Source: Candidatus Competibacteraceae bacterium
Lineage (GTDB): Bacteria; Pseudomonadota; Gammaproteobacteria; Competibacterales; Competibacteraceae
DNA: 64,000 nucleotides
Assembly (NCBI GenBank): GCA_016713505.1
Contig: JADJPA010000001.1
Span: 2,966,001-3,030,000, forward strand
Direction: 5' to 3'
This document shows positions 1-8,524 of this stretch, piece after piece; the first letter of the stretch is position 1; each line of letters starts with the position of its first letter. A program made the translations under genes and the position numbers. The notes beneath the pieces are model-generated. The model was given only the letters and a program-made list of their open reading frames with translations, was not told where the DNA came from and did no database searches.

Positions 1-922
1 AATGATCTAAGTTTTTAACAAAACCTAATTTGAACTCAAGTGCATCCACCAGCCTGTCGCGATCCGCCGGCGTCGTCTTGCGTCGCGTAAAATCACAAGA
101 GGGGCAAATAGGATGCATGTATCGTTTCAACAGGAGTTCCTGTTTGGAAAGTTCGAGGTAGGAGCCAATGCGCAAGGAAGAATAATAAGGGTAGGCACAG
201 CAGATATAGACATCACCCTGACTGTTAATCGCAACAGTATCCATAATGAGCGGGCAAACCTCCCCTTGAGCTTCGCGGTCGTCGGCTGAATTGAAGTTTT
301 TTAGACGTTCCTCGTAGAAATTCGGTGCGGCATATTGCGCGACGGACTGTTTCGGGTTCCCCACGCCTGGGATGACTTCAAATTCAAGTTTTAAAGACCG
401 GGCATACTCGCGCAACAAAGGCTCATCCGCCGCGTTGTAATCAAATTGGATGAGTCTTAGAAAAACCTTGGTTTGAATCAGCGACTTCTTTTTCAAAAGC
501 GCGATTTGTTCCAGGTTCTCCTTAATCCATGCGATGTTGCCGCCCACATGGTTGATCTCATACGTCTCCTGGTGGAATCCCGAAACCGAAACCGTCAGAC
601 GATCCACGCCCTTGCGCAAGGCGCGTTGAATGGTGTCGAAATAACTGGCTGGTTTTAAGGACAAATTGCTGGAAAGCTCGCAATCAAGATCCGCCGCCTT
701 GATGATTTCTATAAAAGAGTCCACATCCTTGCATAGAAAGGGTTCGATCCAATTGTAAAGGCCGATGGTGTCGTAACCTTCGCCTTTCGCTTTTGCCACC
801 AGCTTTTCAAAAAGATCGAGCGGCATCGCCGACGCCGAGTTTTTCAAAAGCTGCGCTCCACGTACGCAAGTCGGACAGCGCAAATTGCATTTGTCGATGA
901 TGTCGATATAACAAATCCGCAT
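1..922 (-). CDS. Radical SAM protein with SPASM-like C-terminal cysteines (3' end outside window)
   Basis: About 307 residues are visible from the ATG at 922 and the frame stays open to the window edge, so the C-terminus is missing. The N-terminus carries the radical SAM 4Fe-4S motif CNLRCPTC (C12, C16, C19). Near the visible end are further cysteines (CPLIMD, GDVYICC, ICPSC), as in SPASM-type auxiliary cluster regions. AAGGA lies about 8 nt before the start. It sits 45 bp after sufU on the same strand, so it may be the last gene of the suf transcript and would itself need Fe-S clusters. The substrate cannot be read from the sequence; members of this family modify peptides or sugars or serve as cofactor maturases. 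The family call is firm and the specific function is unknown. Confidence 0.85.
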   Translation of the reverse strand, partial: MRICYIDIIDKCNLRCPTCVRGAQLLKNSASAMPLDLFEKLVAKAKGEGYDTIGLYNWIEPFLCKDVDSFIEIIKAADLDCELSSNLSLKPASYFDTIQRALRKGVDRLTVSVSGFHQETYEINHVGGNIAWIKENLEQIALLKKKSLIQTKVFLRLIQFDYNAADEPLLREYARSLKLEFEVIPGVGNPKQSVAQYAAPNFYEERLKNFNSADDREAQGEVCPLIMDTVAINSQGDVYICCAYPYYSSLRIGSYLELSKQELLLKRYMHPICPSCDFTRRKTTPADRDRLVDALEFKLGFVKNLDH

Positions 923-967
923 CGGAATGTCCTTTAAGTGCGTGGGCTTTCGATCCGCAATAACGCT

Positions 968-1407
968 TCACTCGGTCGCTACCGGTCCCTTGTGTTCTTC
1001 CAGCGCGGCGCGCACCGCGTGCCAGGCCAGGGTGGCGCATTTGACCCGGCTGGGATAGTCGCGTACCCCGGCTAGCACGCCGAGTTTGCCCAAGCCTTTA
1101 GGGCAATCGCAGTCAGTGGTGACCACGTTATGGAAAGTGTCGAACAGATGATCGACTTCCGCGACCGGCTTGCCTTTGAGCGCCTCGGTCATCAGCGAGG
1201 CCGAGGCGCTGGAAATCGCGCAACCCGCGCCTTGAAAGGCGATGTCCTTGATGATGCCGTCCTCAATGTCGAGGTAGACGCTGATCCGATCGCCACACAG
1301 CGGGTTGACTCCATCGGCGCGGTGGGTCGGTTGCGGCAGGATACGGAAGTTGCGAGGCCGCTTGTTGTGGTCCAGGATGACTTCTTGATACAGGTCGCGC
1401 AGATCGC

Positions 1408-1411
<4 letters not shown>
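968..1411 (-). CDS. sufU: SufU-type Fe-S cluster assembly protein
   Basis: This 147-residue protein belongs to the IscU/SufU family, which accepts sulfur from the cysteine desulfurase SufS. Three conserved cysteines are visible in NPLCGD, GAGCAISSAS and RVKCATLAW. The stretch between the second and third is long (KGKPVAEVDHLF through GKLGVLAGV), which is the insertion that separates SufU from IscU. The ATG at 1411 overlaps the sufS stop codon by 4 nt (ATGA), indicating translational coupling. A longer frame runs further upstream, but that part only shadows sufS. No sufE is seen, so SufU is the likely partner of SufS here. Whether it acts as scaffold or as sulfur-transfer protein is not decided by sequence. 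Confidence 0.93.
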
Positions 1412-2672
<1,261 letters not shown>

Positions 2673-2676
<4 letters not shown>

Positions 2677-3989
2677 GATGTCGGGTCCTCCTCGGTGCTG
2701 TCGAGCGCCAAACGGTCGGCGAGCAGGCGGGCGAGGCGCTCGCGCAACGGCGTCAGGCGGATTTGATTGAGGTTGTCGTTAGCGAAGGCGTAAACCAATA
2801 AGGCGCGGGCTTGGGCGACGGGAATGCCGCGCGCGCGCAGATAAAATTCGGCGTTGGGGTCGAGAAAGCCGGTGCTGGAGCCGTGGCCGCATTTCACGTC
2901 ATCGGCCAAAATCTCCAGGCGGGGATTGGAATGAGCCACCGCTTGTTTGGAAAGCAACAAGTTCCGGCTGTTTTGGCGGGCGTCGGTTTTTTGGGCGTGC
3001 GGGCGGACGTGAATCATGCCGTCGAACACCGACCGGGCCTTGCCGTCCAGCACGCTCTTAAACAGTTGCTGGCTGCTGCCGTGCGGGTGGGCATGATCGA
3101 CTCGGACATAGAAATTACTCGCCTGATTGCCGCGCCCGACGGTCAGGCCGTTCAGCAGGCAGGAAGCGTGTTCATCGTCCAGCAGCGCCTCCAAGTCGGT
3201 GCGGGCCAGTTGGCCGCCGAAGGACAGCAGATGCAATTGGGTTTGGCTGTTACGGCCCTGGCGGAGTTTGATGCCGCCTAGATGAAAGGCTTGCGGCGCT
3301 TCTTCCTGGAGTTGGTGATAGTCCAGCACCGCACCATCGTCGATGGACAATTCGACGACGGGTGCCTGTAAATAACGGCCCTGACCTCGATATTCGACGA
3401 CCACAGTGGCCTGCGCGCCGTCGTCCAGCGTCAACACCAGGCGCGGATAAACCGCCGTATCGCCGCCGGTGGCGTGGAAGATGATGTGAATCGGATGATC
3501 CAGCACCGCGCCGGGTAATAGATAGATGAATGCGCCATCTTCCCAAAACGCGCCGTTGAGCGCGGCGATGGGATGTTGCGCGAGTCCGGGCAGCGGGTCG
3601 AGGGGATTCCGAACGGCTTGCGGATCGGCGGCCAACACTTGGCCGAGGCTGGCGATGACCGTCCGTTCCGGTAATGGCGTCAGCTTCGACAAACCCGGCG
3701 CAAAGCGGCCATTGATAAACACCAAGCGATACGCTGCCGCATCCAGCGTCGGCAATATCGAGGCTTCGACCAGCGCGTCGGCGGGTCGCTGAAGGTCGAG
3801 CGTCTGTAAGGCGCTCAAATCGGTGAAGCGCCAGGCTTCCTGTTGGCGGCTCGGCCAGCCCAACGCTTCGAAACGCTCGAACGCTTCGCGACGGGCGCGC
3901 GTGATGGTTTCCGGTTCGTGACGGTTCGCCAGAAAAGCGTCAAACGCCGGACGGTAGCGGTCGGATAACACGGGAGCGGCGGCGGTCAT
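2673..3989 (-). CDS. sufD: Fe-S cluster assembly protein SufD
   Basis: A 438-residue member of the SufB/SufD beta-helix family; SufD joins SufB and SufC in the SufBC2D scaffold complex. The C-terminal part shows the family signature, including HVRPHAQKTDARQNSRNLLL, the stretch around DVKCGHGSSTG and the ending YAFANDNL. The N-terminal half is variable, as is usual in SufD, and contains the EAWRFTDL segment typical of the family. It starts 10 bp after sufC ends and overlaps sufS by ATGA. The order sufC-sufD-sufS supports SufD rather than a second SufB. Nothing is broken. Confidence 0.96.
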
Positions 3990-3999
3990 GGTCGCGGTC

Positions 4000-4770
4000 T
4001 CACGCGGCGGCCCGGCGCGCGCGGCCCGGTTCCTCGTTGTAAAGGGCGTAGCCTTGTTCTTCCAGTTCCAGCGCCAAACTCTTGTCGCCGGAGCGGACGA
4101 TTCTGCCGTTCACCAATACATGCACGTAATCCGGCACGATGTATTCCAGCAACCGCTGATAGTGGGTGATGACCAGAAAGCCGCGCTCGGGACCGCGCAG
4201 CGCGTTGACGCCATCCGCCACCACCCGCAGGGCGTCGATGTCCAAGCCGGAATCGGTTTCGTCCAGTACCGCGAAACGCGGTTGCAAGACGGCCATTTGA
4301 AAGACTTCGTTGCGCTTTTTCTCGCCGCCGGAAAAGCCTTCATTCACCGAGCGTTTGAGCATGGATTCATCCATCTTGACCAGTTCCATGCGCTCGTGGA
4401 CCAAATCCCAGAAATCCATCGCATCCACCGGCGATTCGCCGCGATATTTGCGGATGGCGTTGACGGCGGCTTTCAGGAAATACAGGTTGGCGACGCCGGG
4501 AATCTCGACCGGATACTGAAAGGCCAGAAATACGCCTTCACAGGCGCGAGTTTCCGGCTCCATTTCCAGCAGGTTTTTGCCGTCGAACAGCACCTCGCCC
4601 TCGGTGACGACATAGCCCTCGCGCCCGGCGATGACATTCGCCAGCGTGCTCTTGCCGGAGCCGTTCGGCCCCATGATGGCGTGCACCTCGCCGGGGCGGA
4701 TGGTGAGGTCGATGCCGTTGAGAATTTCCCGGCCTTCGACCGTGGCGTGTAAGTTGCGGATTTCCAGCAT
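4000..4770 (-). CDS. sufC: Fe-S assembly ATPase SufC
   Basis: The ABC-type ATPase of the SufBC2D complex, 256 residues from the ATG at 4770. Visible motifs are Walker A GPNGSGKST (34-42), the signature FSGGEKKRNE, Walker B FAVLDETDSGLD and the switch histidine in VITHYQR. The frame can be extended 8 codons upstream, but the product then starts with residues foreign to the family. AGGA about 11 nt before 4770 supports the inner start. It is separated from sufB by about 1.5 kb of inserted genes. The first about 90 bases of the gene plus leader are repeated at 5286-5405, so this is the intact copy of a partial duplication. Confidence 0.97.
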   Translation of the reverse strand: MLEIRNLHATVEGREILNGIDLTIRPGEVHAIMGPNGSGKSTLANVIAGREGYVVTEGEVLFDGKNLLEMEPETRACEGVFLAFQYPVEIPGVANLYFLKAAVNAIRKYRGESPVDAMDFWDLVHERMELVKMDESMLKRSVNEGFSGGEKKRNEVFQMAVLQPRFAVLDETDSGLDIDALRVVADGVNALRGPERGFLVITHYQRLLEYIVPDYVHVLVNGRIVRSGDKSLALELEEQGYALYNEEPGRARRAAA

Positions 4771-4803
4771 GGTGGATGAGTTCCTGTAAGCCAATAATCT
4801 GTA
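4684..4803 (-). repeat. Direct repeat, copy 1: sufC leader and first codons
   Basis: This 120-bp stretch matches 5286-5405 at a constant offset of 602 bp. I count four mismatches (4687, 4690, 4797, 4798). It covers the sufC ribosome-binding region, the start codon and about 29 codons. The GFA gene lies between the two copies. Confidence 0.95.
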
Positions 4804-4824
4804 TAAATTTTCGTTTTCGCGAGA

Positions 4825-5235
4825 TCAATCGAGTGGTGGCATTTCTGGAAATTTCGGCAACGCGGCATCCATGCAATCCCAAGCGGGTGCCCGGCTCGCA
4901 AAAATATCGGCTTGGGGTTTGTATTGTGAGAGGTCTGTCAGCGAACCGGCACGCACGCCGATCAGTCCGGGCATCGCTTCAGGTTTTCCAAATAATTGAG
5001 AGCCACAATGAGGACAGAAGCCTCGCCTAGCCAATTTTCCATTACTTACCATTCGCTCGTAGTACTTCACTTCGCCGGTAATAGAGATGGCATTTTCTGG
5101 AACGAAAAAGGTCGCCGCGTAGCCACTTCCAGAGGCTTTTTTGCAGTCGAGACAATGACAGTTTCCAGAGATCACGGGATCGCTCGTGCAGGTGTAAGTG
5201 ACTAAGCCGCAAAGGCAACTTCCTGAAAGACTCAT
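4825..5235 (-). CDS. GFA-domain protein (glutathione-dependent formaldehyde-activating enzyme/CENP-V family)
   Basis: A complete 136-residue single-domain protein of the GFA family. The zinc-binding cysteine pattern is visible: GSCLCGLV near the start, NCHCLDCKKASGSG around residues 25-38, and GFCPHCGSQLF around residue 75. Few family members have a known activity; the prototype binds glutathione and formaldehyde, and many paralogs are uncharacterised. GAGGAG lies about 6 nt before the ATG. It lies inside the suf operon between the decayed sufC copy and the true sufC, on the same strand, so it probably uses the suf transcript. There is no evident role in Fe-S assembly, and its position is best explained by insertion. 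Confidence 0.9.
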   Translation of the reverse strand: MSLSGSCLCGLVTYTCTSDPVISGNCHCLDCKKASGSGYAATFFVPENAISITGEVKYYERMVSNGKLARRGFCPHCGSQLFGKPEAMPGLIGVRAGSLTDLSQYKPQADIFASRAPAWDCMDAALPKFPEMPPLD

Positions 5236-5254
5236 TGGTAAACTCCTCGCTGAA

Positions 5255-5405
5255 CGTTCGCCAGCGTGCCTATACTCATGCTGGTCACTTCACCGGGGCG
5301 GATGGTGAGGTCGATGCCGTTGAGAATTTCCCGGCCTTCGACCGTGGCGTGTAAGTTGCGGATTTCCAGCATGGTGGATGAGTTCCTGTAAGCCAATAGC
5401 CTGTA
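5255..5405 (-). pseudogene. Decayed 5' fragment of sufC (repeat copy 2)
   Basis: Bases 5286-5405 repeat the leader and first about 29 codons of sufC almost exactly, including the ATG (5370-5372) and ribosome-binding site. Similarity then breaks. After a short foreign stretch a second block matches (TTCGCCAGCGTGC on the plus strand at about 5257-5269, equal to 4637-4649 in sufC). The codons for the Walker A loop that lie between these blocks in sufC are missing. The fragment is therefore a truncated, internally deleted gene start with no ATPase function. It ends just before the GFA gene and begins just after the small gene at 5411-5611. It marks the footprint of the event that put foreign genes between sufB and sufC. 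Confidence 0.88.
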
Positions 5406-5410
5406 ATTAA

Positions 5411-5611
5411 TTAAGCCAGAGCGTTTGCGCGACCAGCCATAAAATCCTCTTCAGCCCGTTGGCCCGCCGCATTCAAACGTCCCGCTAAAATGTCGGTTTC
5501 AATCTGACGATCCCATTCATCAGCCATGAATTCCTCAAACCATTTCGAGAATTCCGCTAACTTTTCACTCGATAGTTGAGCAACCGCTGATTTGAGTTCT
5601 TCAATATTCAT
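5411..5611 (-). CDS. Small hypothetical protein, antitoxin-like
   Basis: A 66-residue acidic protein without cysteines, mostly predicted helix. The N-terminal pattern (MNIEELKSAVAQLSSEKL..F..WF), the central DEWDRQIE and the C-terminal EDFMAGRANAL resemble small antitoxin-like proteins usually found beside RelE/ParE-type toxins. That likeness is from memory of the family pattern and is not proof. No RelE/ParE gene is beside it; its upstream neighbour, 11 bp away, is the Uma2-family gene. It lies in the insert that splits the suf operon. Either it lost its toxin partner or it pairs with something else. Existence as a gene is likely; function is uncertain. Confidence 0.7.
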   Translation of the reverse strand: MNIEELKSAVAQLSSEKLAEFSKWFEEFMADEWDRQIETDILAGRLNAAGQRAEEDFMAGRANALA

Positions 5612-5622
5612 GATTGAATGCC

Positions 5623-6102
5623 TTAACCAACAATTTTTACTGTTTTCGGGAAACTAGGAATTAAGCCGGATACTTTTAACCATCCACTCGAATCAAAAAA
5701 ACTCATATTCCCATTTTCCTGACAAACCCAAAATTCCAGAGCGCCCGCCTCAAGATAAAGAGTATTTTTTTCCTCGATTTCGCTACTCGTATTACTGAAC
5801 GAAAGCACTTCTATGCATACTTCTGGAGCAATAGAGCATTCCGTATCCCGCTCGATCTGCTTAAATCGTTGCTCCGAACACCAAGCAATATCAGCAACCT
5901 TGGTTCCTTTTGCGGTTTTGATGGCGCATTCGGCCAGAACCACGCCATGCGTTGGCAATAATTGTGTGATTCTTCCTTGAAAGGCGGAGTGATAAACCTT
6001 TACGGGAGACATTAAAATTTGCCCCTTTTCATTGAGTTCGATCTTAAAGGGCAAATCCTGCAAACTGGGATGTTCACAAACTTCTTGCCATTGCATTAGC
6101 AT
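5623..6102 (-). CDS. Uma2-family (DUF820) restriction-endonuclease-like protein
   Basis: A 159-residue protein with the PD-(D/E)XK-like core of the Uma2/DUF820 family. Visible are KVADIAW (acidic residue of the first motif), APEVCIEVLSFSN (the usual P-x-x-x-IEV-x-S signature), EEKNTLYLEAGALEFWVC (lysine followed by Y-x-x-x-GA-x-E-x-W) and a C-terminal beta-rich tail. Such genes are abundant in cyanobacteria and scattered in other bacteria; their role is unknown, and a nuclease activity is inferred from fold. A second ATG two codons in (6096) is an equally good start. It is 11 bp upstream of the small antitoxin-like gene, and both lie in the suf operon insert. Composition is more AT-rich than in the suf genes, suggesting acquisition. 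Confidence 0.88.
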   Translation of the reverse strand: MLMQWQEVCEHPSLQDLPFKIELNEKGQILMSPVKVYHSAFQGRITQLLPTHGVVLAECAIKTAKGTKVADIAWCSEQRFKQIERDTECSIAPEVCIEVLSFSNTSSEIEEKNTLYLEAGALEFWVCQENGNMSFFDSSGWLKVSGLIPSFPKTVKIVG

Positions 6103-6157
6103 TATCTCAATCAGTTACTTCGAGCTTGACAAGGTTTACAGTGATTTCCAAGTGCTT

Positions 6158-6307
6158 CTATCTTCTTTTTTTCCAGCTTTTCAGATGGGATTTCCAAGTG
6201 CTTAAATTTTCTCTCCAACGACAATAATCTAAGTCAGCGTACAACTGTTCGAGTGTGCCAAACTTAAGGCGTTGAGTGCGGTCTTTAAGCCAAGGCCAAC
6301 GTGACAT
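6158..6307 (-). CDS. Possible 49-residue protein or gene remnant
   Basis: An open frame from the ATG at 6307 to a TAG at 6158 gives a basic, tryptophan-rich product (MSRWPWLKDRTQRL at the start, LKSWKKRR at the end). Its residue composition looks protein-like, but I do not recognise it. It starts 25 bp after sufB on the same strand. A 15-mer at its 3' end (6189-6203) recurs just past its stop (6143-6157), which suggests decay or slippage. It may be the tail of a larger gene lost when the insert arrived. Confidence 0.35.
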   Translation of the reverse strand: MSRWPWLKDRTQRLKFGTLEQLYADLDYCRWRENLSTWKSHLKSWKKRR

Positions 6308-6332
6308 GCCTTTACTTAAACCTGAGTTTCAA

Positions 6333-7781
6333 TTAACCCACACTTCCTTCCAACTTCAACTCAATCAGCTTCTGCGCTTCAACCGCGAATTCCATCGGCA
6401 ATTCCTTGAATACTTCCTTGCAAAAACCATTGACGATCAAACTCACCGCATCCTCAGCGCTGATGCCGCGTTGCTTGCAATAAAAAAGCTGATCCTCACT
6501 GATTTTCGAGGTGCTGGCTTCATGCTCGACCTGCGCGGTCGGGTTCTGCACCTCGATATACGGGAAGGTATGCGCGCCGCAGCGGTCGCCCATCAGCAGC
6601 GAATCGCATTGCGAATGATTGCGGGCGTTTTCGGCGGTCGGCAGGATTTTTACCAATCCCCGATACGCATTCTGGCCATGACCGGCGGAAATGCCCTTGG
6701 AAACGATGGTGCTACGGGTGTTCTTGCCCATGTGGATCATCTTGGTGCCGGTATCGGCCTGCTGATAATCGCGGGTTAAAGCCACCGAATAGAACTCGCC
6801 GACCGAGTTTTCACCGCGCAGGATGCAACTCGGATATTTCCAGGTGATCGCCGAACCCGTTTCCACCTGCGTCCAGGAAATCTTGGAATCGCGGCCCTTG
6901 CACAACCCGCGCTTGGTCACGAAGTTGTAAATGCCGCCCTTACCGTTCGCATCGCCCGGATACCAGTTCTGCACCGTCGAATATTTAATGGTGGCGTTGT
7001 TCAGCGCCACCAGTTCCACTACGGCCGCATGTAGTTGATTTTCATCGCGCATCGGCGCGGTGCAGCCTTCGAGATACGACACCGATGCGCCCTCGTCGGC
7101 AATGATTAGGGTGCGCTCGAACTGGCCGGTGTTGCTGGCGTTGATGCGGAAATAGGTGGACAATTCCATCGGGCAGCGCACGCCCGGCGGGATGTAGACG
7201 AAGGAACCATCCGAGAATACCGCCGAATTCAGCGTCGCATAAAAATTATCCCGATACGGCACCACCGAACCGAGATACTTTTTCACCAGATCGGGATGCT
7301 CGCGCACCGCCTCGGAAAACGAACAAAAGATGATCCCTTGTTCGGCCAACTTGCCTTTATAGCTGGTCGCCACCGACACCGAATCGAACACCGCGTCAAC
7401 CGCCACGCCCGCCAGAATGGCTTGCTCGGCCAGCGGAATGCCGAGCTTTTCATAGGTGCGGCGCAATTCCGGGTCGATCTCGTCCAAGCTCTTCGGACCG
7501 TCGCCTTTTTGCTTGGGCGCGGCGTAATAGGAAATCGCCTGATAGTCGATGGGCGGATAATGGACCCGCGCCCAGGTCGGCTCTTCCTGCGTCAACCAGA
7601 AGCGGAAGGCTTCCAGCCGCCATTCCAGCAGCCAGTCCGGCTCTTCCTTCTTGGCCGAAATCAAGCGAATCACGTCCTCGTTCAACCCCGGCGGCACGGT
7701 TTCCTGTTCGATGTCGGTCACGAAGCCATACTTGTAATCGCTGGCGGCGAGGCGTTCGAGGGCTTGAGTGCTGTCGCTCAT
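6333..7781 (-). CDS. sufB: Fe-S cluster assembly scaffold SufB
   Basis: A 482-residue SufB, the main scaffold subunit on which clusters are built in SufBC2D. It carries the family blocks SAKKEEPDWLLEWR near residue 45, SDGSFVYIPPGVRCPMEL in the middle, the MRDENQLHAAVVEL block, SQCDSLLMGDRCGAHTFPY and a C-terminal GFCKEVFKELPMEFAVE. Length matches the family. AGGA precedes the ATG by about 10 nt. It follows the regulator gene by 31 bp. Downstream, sufC should follow directly but is displaced by the insert at about 4.8-6.3 kb, so expression of sufC-sufD-sufS-sufU relative to sufB may be altered. Confidence 0.97.
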   Translation of the reverse strand: MSDSTQALERLAASDYKYGFVTDIEQETVPPGLNEDVIRLISAKKEEPDWLLEWRLEAFRFWLTQEEPTWARVHYPPIDYQAISYYAAPKQKGDGPKSLDEIDPELRRTYEKLGIPLAEQAILAGVAVDAVFDSVSVATSYKGKLAEQGIIFCSFSEAVREHPDLVKKYLGSVVPYRDNFYATLNSAVFSDGSFVYIPPGVRCPMELSTYFRINASNTGQFERTLIIADEGASVSYLEGCTAPMRDENQLHAAVVELVALNNATIKYSTVQNWYPGDANGKGGIYNFVTKRGLCKGRDSKISWTQVETGSAITWKYPSCILRGENSVGEFYSVALTRDYQQADTGTKMIHMGKNTRSTIVSKGISAGHGQNAYRGLVKILPTAENARNHSQCDSLLMGDRCGAHTFPYIEVQNPTAQVEHEASTSKISEDQLFYCKQRGISAEDAVSLIVNGFCKEVFKELPMEFAVEAQKLIELKLEGSVG

Positions 7782-7812
7782 GAGTCGGAATCCTGTGGCT
7801 GAATGCGGCGGC

Positions 7813-8289
7813 TCAAATCGGATGGCCGGCGGTGTTGGCGGTGGCGGTGTGGTGCAAGGGGTAAAAATGCACCGGTCGCGGCGGATCGGGCCGGCTCATC
7901 TCCAACAAACTGATGCTTTGCAACGCGACGTTGATCGCCTGATTGATGCGCGGCCAATGTCCGCTGACCTCGCAGTGTTCTAACCGCGAACAGCCGTCGT
8001 GATGGTCCCCGCTGCACTCGGTGATGGCGATGGGGCCTTCCAGCGCGCCGATGATGTCGGCGGCGGTGATGGCGGCCGGCGGCCGCGCCAGACTGTAGCC
8101 GCCTTGCGCGCCGCGCTGCGAAACCAGCAAACCGGCCCGCGCCAGGGTTTTCAAGATCTTGCTGACCATCGGCAACGGCAGCCGGCGCTGCTGCGCCAGT
8201 GCGGCGGCGCTATACGCTTGACCGTCGGTTTGTGCCAGATAAGTCATCAGCAAAATTCCGTAGTCGGCTTCCCGAGTGATTCGGATCAT
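7813..8289 (-). CDS. Rrf2-family SUF operon regulator
   Basis: A 158-residue Rrf2-family transcription factor like the gammaproteobacterial SUF regulators related to IscR. The N-terminal winged helix is visible (MIRITREADYGILLMTYLA; LPLPMVSKILKTLARAGLL; RGAQGGYSLAR). Three cysteines, C92, C100 and C106 in a C-x7-C-x5-C arrangement, are the likely cluster ligands. The frame extends 22 codons upstream, but those residues are foreign to the family, and GGAG sits 6 nt before the ATG at 8289. It is the first gene of the suf operon. A perfect inverted repeat just upstream (8310-8328) is a candidate operator, implying autoregulation by Fe-S status. Confidence 0.92.
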   Translation of the reverse strand: MIRITREADYGILLMTYLAQTDGQAYSAAALAQQRRLPLPMVSKILKTLARAGLLVSQRGAQGGYSLARPPAAITAADIIGALEGPIAITECSGDHHDGCSRLEHCEVSGHWPRINQAINVALQSISLLEMSRPDPPRPVHFYPLHHTATANTAGHPI

Positions 8290-8309
8290 GGACGCTCCGT
8301 GCGGCTCGT

Positions 8310-8328
8310 CTAATCTGTACTTGATTAG
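8310..8328. promoter_or_regulatory. Candidate operator of the suf regulator
   Basis: CTAATC-N7-GATTAG is a perfect inverted repeat about 20 bp before the regulator's start codon. A TATAGT on the minus strand (8330-8335) could be a -10 box overlapping it; no well-spaced -35 is obvious. Position and symmetry suit an Rrf2 dimer site, but binding is inferred. Confidence 0.5.
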
Positions 8329-8524
8329 TACTATATGAAAATAGAATAGTTCCAAACGCGGGGTTTGCCAAGGGGCGCGGGTTTGTTCGACTGCGTTCCT
8401 AGGAAGTTTTTTACTTTAAACTGCGCTAAAAAGTGCGAGGAAACTCATGCCGCGCCAGAAAGTCGCCGAGGCGTGGAAGACGCTAAATTAAATAATAAAT
8501 TCAATATCATATTAATAAATCATC

